A DNA stretch of 64,000 bases from Calocera cornea HHB12733. Its lineage: Eukaryota; Basidiomycota; Dacrymycetes; Dacrymycetales; Dacrymycetaceae. Position numbers and translations under genes: made by a program. Under the pieces are notes generated by a model. It searched no databases, was not told where the DNA came from, and saw only the letters and a program-made list of their open reading frames with translations. Shown here piece by piece: positions 59,265 through 64,000 of this stretch (position 1 is the first letter of the stretch; every line of letters begins with the position of its first letter). The stretch covers positions 1 to 64,000 of the forward strand of contig KV424069.1 of assembly GCA_001632435.1 (NCBI GenBank), in the 5' to 3' direction.

Positions 59265-60230
59265 CTACACAGCAAGGTCAAACGCCCGCCTGAGAGTCTC
59301 AACAACCTTGGCGAATGTCTCGTCTCTCCTCGCAGCCGCTGCGGTATCGCTTTCGTTCGTTGTCACATAGCCATGCCCCATTCCCTCCACGTGCATGTAC
59401 ACGGGGTCCTTGCCTGCTTCGACCAGCTGATCCTTCAGACTCTTCGCTTCCTCGTCCAAGTAATCATATTCAGCCGAAGCGATGAACACGGTCTGTCCGC
59501 CAGGGAATCGCGTCATGTCTCCGCAGTTCGGGCTGAGCCGCGGATCCTTGGTATTGGTCCACCTGCCGAGGTAGGCCGCCTGCATCAGCTCACCGAGGGC
59601 GGGCGGGATGGGCCCTCCGCGGTCGGGTTCCTTCTTGTGCGCTTCTGGCATATCGGGCGGCGCTCGGCGCTGCGCGTATGGTACTGTGAAATCGATAGCT
59701 GGTACGATGACCGAGACGCCTTTGATCGTGTTTGGCGGCATGTTGACGACCACGGCAAGGGCGAGGTTAGCGCCAGCCGACACGCCGCCGACAGCAACTC
59801 GGCTGACGTCGAACTGGCCGTCGGTGTTCTCCAGCACCCATGCCACCACGCGGAAAGCGTCCTCGTACGGTGCGGGAAACGGGTGCTCCGGCGCCTTGCG
59901 GTAGTCTCCATCGACCACGATGCAGCCTGCCTCTCGGGCGATGCATGTGAGAAGACGGCCGTCCACTCCCAGCGAGGGCTGGATGAAGCCCGATCCGTGA
60001 AAGTTGATGTAGACGGGCTGTGGGCCCGGAGTGCTGTTGGGTGGGTCGAATATGAGAAGCTTGATGCGCCGTCTGCCGTCGCTGGATGGTATGGACAGTT
60101 CTCGCGTGGGCGGAAACGCGTGGGAAGCGGGTTTTCCGAGGGTTCCGACCCAGGCCGCAAGGCGGAGCAGCTGCACTTGCAGATGTACTTGCGCGAGCTG
60201 CCAAGTCGTAGGCGGCTGGCGGGTCGCCAT
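59265..60230 (-). CDS. HSL-family alpha/beta hydrolase (esterase/lipase)
   Basis: Single-exon 321-residue hydrolase of the hormone-sensitive-lipase (alpha/beta hydrolase fold-3) family. The oxyanion motif is YINFHGSGF (HGSG instead of HGGG). The DGDYRKAPEHPFPAPYEDA block is typical of the family. The nucleophile elbow is GGVSAGANLA, with Val where the family usually has Asp (GDSAG). The acid is in SAEYDYLDEEAKSL and the catalytic His in GMGHGY. No signal peptide, so probably cytosolic. Substrate unknown; likely a short-chain ester. Confidence 0.88.
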   Translation of the reverse strand: MATRQPPTTWQLAQVHLQVQLLRLAAWVGTLGKPASHAFPPTRELSIPSSDGRRRIKLLIFDPPNSTPGPQPVYINFHGSGFIQPSLGVDGRLLTCIAREAGCIVVDGDYRKAPEHPFPAPYEDAFRVVAWVLENTDGQFDVSRVAVGGVSAGANLALAVVVNMPPNTIKGVSVIVPAIDFTVPYAQRRAPPDMPEAHKKEPDRGGPIPPALGELMQAAYLGRWTNTKDPRLSPNCGDMTRFPGGQTVFIASAEYDYLDEEAKSLKDQLVEAGKDPVYMHVEGMGHGYVTTNESDTAAAARRDETFAKVVETLRRAFDLAV

Positions 60231-60809
60231 GACGAAGGTGAGAAGGGGAAGGAGCAGGTTGAGCTCGTTGAACAGCCAGCTCAGCTCGTTACTTGCTCAT
60301 GGCGTAAGGCGGTTGATAGGAGAACCAGGGCAGAGGTAATCAGAAGCAGAAGCAGCTCATCAGCCGCCGGCGCCGGCGCTCCACCGCGTGTGTTGAAAAG
60401 ATGCTTCGAATGCGCAGTCCCGTCCGAGTCAGTCCGAGCAAGTCGCCGCCGATGTCGATAGATGAGGATTGTCAGCGGCTGCCAGTAATGCTGTCCCAAA
60501 GCGCTGAGGCTGGAAGAGGACACCAGGCCGATACGGCGCTTGTGTGATTGAGCAGCCACAGCCATCATGTCGCGAATCGAGCCCTCACGGGGGCGGGCGC
60601 GTGCTTCCCGCGCGTTAATGACGTGCATCAAAAGAGATTGATATGGATACGCCGCACATTGAGTGTACTTGGTGTACTAATTCGCCCTACTGAGCGTCTG
60701 CCTTGTGTTGGACAGAGCGCTCCCAGTCCCGCTGTACCCCCGAGTCCGCCGGCCCGAGCTACATATCTCCCGAACACCGGAGCCGCGTCTCCGTCGTCCC
60801 CATGTGGCG
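60231..60809. other. Divergent upstream region of hydrolase and next gene
   Basis: Shared upstream region, no other gene recognised. Confidence 0.4.
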
Positions 60810-61007
60810 ATGCAGAACCCTCGCCTGCCCCGATCAGGGCCCGTAAACTCCACGCGTCGACGCGCCCGGCCTGCCTTCCTCCCTCGTACCGTCCTCACCG
60901 TCCTCGGCGACGAGCAGCCCACAGCGCCCACGTCCGGCGTCGCCCCCGGGTGCCCTTCTACGCCCTCCCGCCTCTCTGCAACCTGCGTCCCTGCTCGTCT
61001 GTACGAC

Positions 61008-62735
61008 ATGGCCGAGTACACCGTGGCCCACCCGATGCTCCCAGCGCCCGAAGTGCTGCAGGAGGACCGCGTCGTCTGGCAGTCCTCCCAGCTGGCGATC
61101 CGCGACCTCCTCTCCCAGCTCGGTCCGCCCCAGCTCCTCTTCCCCGCTCCCATCCCCTTTCTGACAGCGATGCCAGACCAGAGCGCAGCATCCACCAGCA
61201 CAAGCACCAGCACCCCACTTCCCGAGAGCGCCGGCACATCCTTCACGTCCCTCACCACCACCACCACTACGCCAGGCGACAGCGGCCGGCCGAGCAAACG
61301 CCCTCGCCGGCCCACACGCACGCACTCCCAGACCTCGCTCTCCGCCTCATCTGCTGCGTTCGCGACCCGCCCGCGTCCGCGCGGCACATCCACTGCCCCT
61401 GTCCCCTCTCCCGCTCGGGTCCCGAGCAGCGCGAGTGCGAGTGCGAGCGCGACCGCTGCCTCCGGAGCAGCGCAGGACCTATTGTCCGGGATGATCGCGC
61501 GCGTCATGGCGGAGAACGAGCGCAAAGCCTTGGCGACGCAGCGCACGCGCACGCAGCGGCCGTCCCAAGCGCAGGTGCGGGCTCGCTCGAGCACGAGCAG
61601 GGGGAAGGAACCCTTCAGGGACCGGACGAACCTCGTCCCCCTCCCTCCCACGACGGCGTCTCGGTCCGCCAGCAGCGAGAAGGAGGAGAAGGGCGCCAGT
61701 GCGGAGAGTACGGAGAACCGACCCGGCCTGGGGAGAGGGACGAAGCGGCCGTTCTCGGAGCTACTGGACGTGCCAGAGCATGTCGTGGCTCTGCCTGAGG
61801 ACGATCTGAGTGTGGCACGCAAGCCCGACAGCACGGCAGGCGAGGTTGAGGCTGAGGTTGCACGCAGCCCACGGCGCACACGGGCGAGGACGGCCGCGCT
61901 CGCTAGGACGCCTGTGCGGCCTTTGGAGCACCTCGCTCCATCCAGAATCAGATCAAGAGCCGAGACCGACTCGGTATCGACAGCAGCAGCAGCAGCGCCG
62001 CCACACTCGCCCAGCGCCCTACCGCCAGACGTCGACGCCACTCAACCCACCCCATCCCAGTCCCAACAAGCCCTAGCAAGGAAACGGAATGCCCCGCTGG
62101 GAATGCACGCCTCGCGCAAGCCGCCGCCGCCGCCGGTGTTCCCAACGCCCACTCCCTCGGCGGCGCGCCGCATCGCCGCCACCGCCACCGTCCCTTCCAC
62201 CTCCACCACCACACCAGCGGCGTGCACAAGCACGGGATCAACCACAGACACAGGCACAGCGGCCACGACGCCCGGCCTGACGAGCACCAGCACCAGCACC
62301 AGCGCGAGCACGAGCACGAAGAGCTCCATCGGCCCCATCCGTACGCCCGCGAGCACGCGCTCCTCCCGCTCCTCGTCCGCCATCTCTACGCTCGCGCGGC
62401 CGACCCGTGCAAACCCCAAACCGCACAGATTACCTGCGTTCCGCCCCCCGGCCCCGGCCCCGGCCCCGGCATTGGCACCGTTGCCCGCTGTGCAGCACTC
62501 CGCCGACCGCGACCGCGACCCCGGGCGGCTGCTGCTGACCCCCGCGCGAGGAGGGGCCGTAGCGGCGCACACGCGCAGTGCGAGTCGGAGGCGGTCGGGC
62601 CGATCTGGAGAAGGAGGGGCAGCTCCGAGTCCGAATCTGAATCTGAATCTGAGCAGCACGGACGACTCGTTCGGCTTTGGGCTGGGGCTGGAGGGCGACG
62701 CGCTGGAGGAGGTTATGCGCCTGTATGATGCGTAG
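61008..62735 (+). CDS. Disordered Ser/Thr/Pro-rich protein of unknown function
   Basis: Single-exon 575-residue protein from MAEYTVAHP; an in-frame ATG at 60810 would add 66 residues. A short ordered N-terminus (VWQSSQLAIRDLLSQLG) is followed by long Ser/Thr/Pro/Arg low-complexity regions with basic clusters (SKRPRRPTRTHS) suggesting nuclear localisation. Possible short conserved motifs are DLLSGMIARVMAENERKA, RGTKRPFSELLD, NAPLGMHASRKPPPPPV and a C-terminal SFGFGLGLEGDALEEVM. The pattern of motifs in disorder suggests a phosphorylated regulator. I do not recognise the family. Confidence 0.65.
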   Translation: MAEYTVAHPMLPAPEVLQEDRVVWQSSQLAIRDLLSQLGPPQLLFPAPIPFLTAMPDQSAASTSTSTSTPLPESAGTSFTSLTTTTTTPGDSGRPSKRPRRPTRTHSQTSLSASSAAFATRPRPRGTSTAPVPSPARVPSSASASASATAASGAAQDLLSGMIARVMAENERKALATQRTRTQRPSQAQVRARSSTSRGKEPFRDRTNLVPLPPTTASRSASSEKEEKGASAESTENRPGLGRGTKRPFSELLDVPEHVVALPEDDLSVARKPDSTAGEVEAEVARSPRRTRARTAALARTPVRPLEHLAPSRIRSRAETDSVSTAAAAAPPHSPSALPPDVDATQPTPSQSQQALARKRNAPLGMHASRKPPPPPVFPTPTPSAARRIAATATVPSTSTTTPAACTSTGSTTDTGTAATTPGLTSTSTSTSASTSTKSSIGPIRTPASTRSSRSSSAISTLARPTRANPKPHRLPAFRPPAPAPAPALAPLPAVQHSADRDRDPGRLLLTPARGGAVAAHTRSASRRRSGRSGEGGAAPSPNLNLNLSSTDDSFGFGLGLEGDALEEVMRLYDA

Positions 62736-63203
62736 CCTGTGGCGCCGCGGCACTTGGGCGTTGAGCGTGTGTGCGCGGGCGATGGGCCGCGCGGGGTAGT
62801 TGCGGGGTAGCAGCAGGGAGCGGTATGCAGGATCAGGATCAGGATCAGGATGGTGATGAGGATGAGGATGAGTGAGGCGGACATATGCGCGCCGATGGGA
62901 GTGGGGGTGGGCGAGCGTTGGGCAAGGCGCATCTTTCTCGCCCTCTGTCGCTCTCGACCTTGTATTTCTTTACTTTCGGTTTTCCAGCAGGTCAGGCGTA
63001 CCCCGATCTTTTCGCACTCTTGCAAACAGATTTGTTTATCACATCCCACATCCCACATCCGATCATCCCACTGCCATGCCATGCCATGCCATGCCATTCA
63101 TGCATTCATGCTATTCATGGACAGTATGCAGGCGGCATCTGTCCATGCGCCAAAGAGGCGCGCGAAACCAAGCTCCATTCCAATCTCGCGACCCGGGCGC
63201 GCG

Positions 63204-63255
<52 letters not shown>

Positions 63256-63890
63256 CTCATCAAGGCCCGAGCCCGTCTCGCATGCTTAGACTCCCCAGCA
63301 GAGGGAGGCGGCTATGCGAGCGACTTGCTCACTGTGTGCAGTGCAGTGCAGTGTAGTGTAGTGTATGTATGTACGTACAGGAGGGGGAGAGAACGGAGGA
63401 GAAGGCAGACACTGGCTCTGTCTGTATGTCCGGCGCCGGGAGCCCAAGGGGTGGAAAGAGGAGTGAATGGATGTACAGCCGTGAGATCCCAGAGGAAAGG
63501 AAAGGAAAGGAAGGGAGGGAAGGGAAGGGAGGGAGCAGGAGAGTGCGAACCGGACACCGGACACCGGACACGGGAAACCGGGGAAAGGGGAAAGGGAGTG
63601 TATGCGTGCGTGGTGTGCTCGGAGGAGGGTCGCTGCAGGCGCATCCGTGCGTGCGTGTATGTCCGGATGGAGGTGTTGCTTGGGATGGATAGATATCGGG
63701 AGAGAGATGGGGAGGACTGCGCAATGGCGTGGTGTGAGCGGCTGAGCGCAGGCGAAGCGGACGTAACGTAACGTAACGTACGTGTACCACGCATGTCCAA
63801 ACCCCGGTTTTACAGCTGGCCTCGCCCTCGCTCTTCCCAGGCCAGGCCAGGCCAGGTCAGGCCAGGTCAGGCCAGGTCAAGTCAGGTGAT
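62736..63890. repeat. Microsatellite-rich region with a 51-base G run
   Basis: Intergenic DNA packed with simple repeats: AGGATC at about 62828-62875, ATGCC at about 63073-63095, poly-G at 63205-63255, GTGCA/GTGTA at about 63335-63380, GGAAA at about 63490-63515, GGACACC at about 63550-63570, GTAAC at about 63760-63780 and GGCCA/GGTCA at about 63838-63880. Overlapping open frames here are repeat artefacts. Confidence 0.8.
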
Positions 63891-64000
63891 TCATTGTGTA
63901 GCCTGGGCCTGCCTGCGCGCGGCGAATATGCGCCGCCTGTTCAGGCCGGGCATGAGGATGTCGAGCAGGCTCCTGCGGGGCCGCTTGGTGCTCGCGGGCG
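63891..64000 (-). CDS. 3' end of an unidentified gene (partial)
   Basis: An open minus-strand frame enters from the right edge and stops at 63891-63893. It reads STKRPRRSLLDILMPGLNRR followed by a basic AARRQAQATQ. The composition looks coding and cannot be identified from this piece. Confidence 0.4.
   Translation of the reverse strand, partial: PASTKRPRRSLLDILMPGLNRRRIFAARRQAQATQ

Noticed and set aside
62850..63771. Plus-strand open frames across the poly-G tract
   Set aside because: Low-complexity translation of microsatellites; all three frames are open through the G run.

Overview
The window is about 64 kb of fungal nuclear DNA, almost certainly from a filamentous basidiomycete (Agaricomycetes-like). 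Genes are densely packed and GC-rich. They are broken by many very short introns (about 46-60 bases, GTRNGY...YAG). They encode typical fungal proteins such as a sphingolipid C9-methyltransferase, an SPX-RING ligase, a LysM secreted protein and a CAP/PR-1 protein, and there is an expanded DUF2235 hydrolase family. I saw no rRNA, tRNA, CRISPR or bacterial-style operons. Coordinates of spliced genes run from start codon to stop codon; splice joins were read by eye from GT/AG sites, frame and domain continuity.

Left part (0.5-16.9 kb): an intact Shp1/p47 Cdc48 cofactor, a permuted Shp1 remnant, GINS subunit PSF1, the sphingolipid methyltransferase, an SPX-RING E3 ligase, mitochondrial release factor 1, a long array of 18-19-bp repeats, the SUMO E1 subunit UBA2, and a divergent pair of double-GFA-domain genes, one carrying an in-frame stop.

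Accessory part (16.7-29 kb): three DUF2235 (Tle1-like alpha/beta hydrolase) genes in tandem on the minus strand. Around them are a broken segmental duplication of a GFA/DUF2235 junction, a second Shp1 fragment, a MITE-like foldback element and two more 18-19-bp repeat arrays. A LysM protein gene closes this part. A fourth DUF2235 gene lies at 38.5 kb on the plus strand.

Right part (30-64 kb): a large acidic disordered protein, PUF6, a CAP protein, DUF2235-D, an MFS transporter divergent from the replication nuclease-helicase DNA2, a conserved probable mitochondrial protein, the giant ribosome biogenesis factor URB1, two tiny secreted proteins sharing a CIxGACPPD motif, an HSL-type hydrolase, a disordered protein, and a microsatellite-rich tail with a 51-base G run.

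The most unusual signals are the CGGAAGCAA arrays at four loci, three of them in divergent promoter regions; the DUF2235 expansion with its duplication scar; and the paired small secreted proteins.
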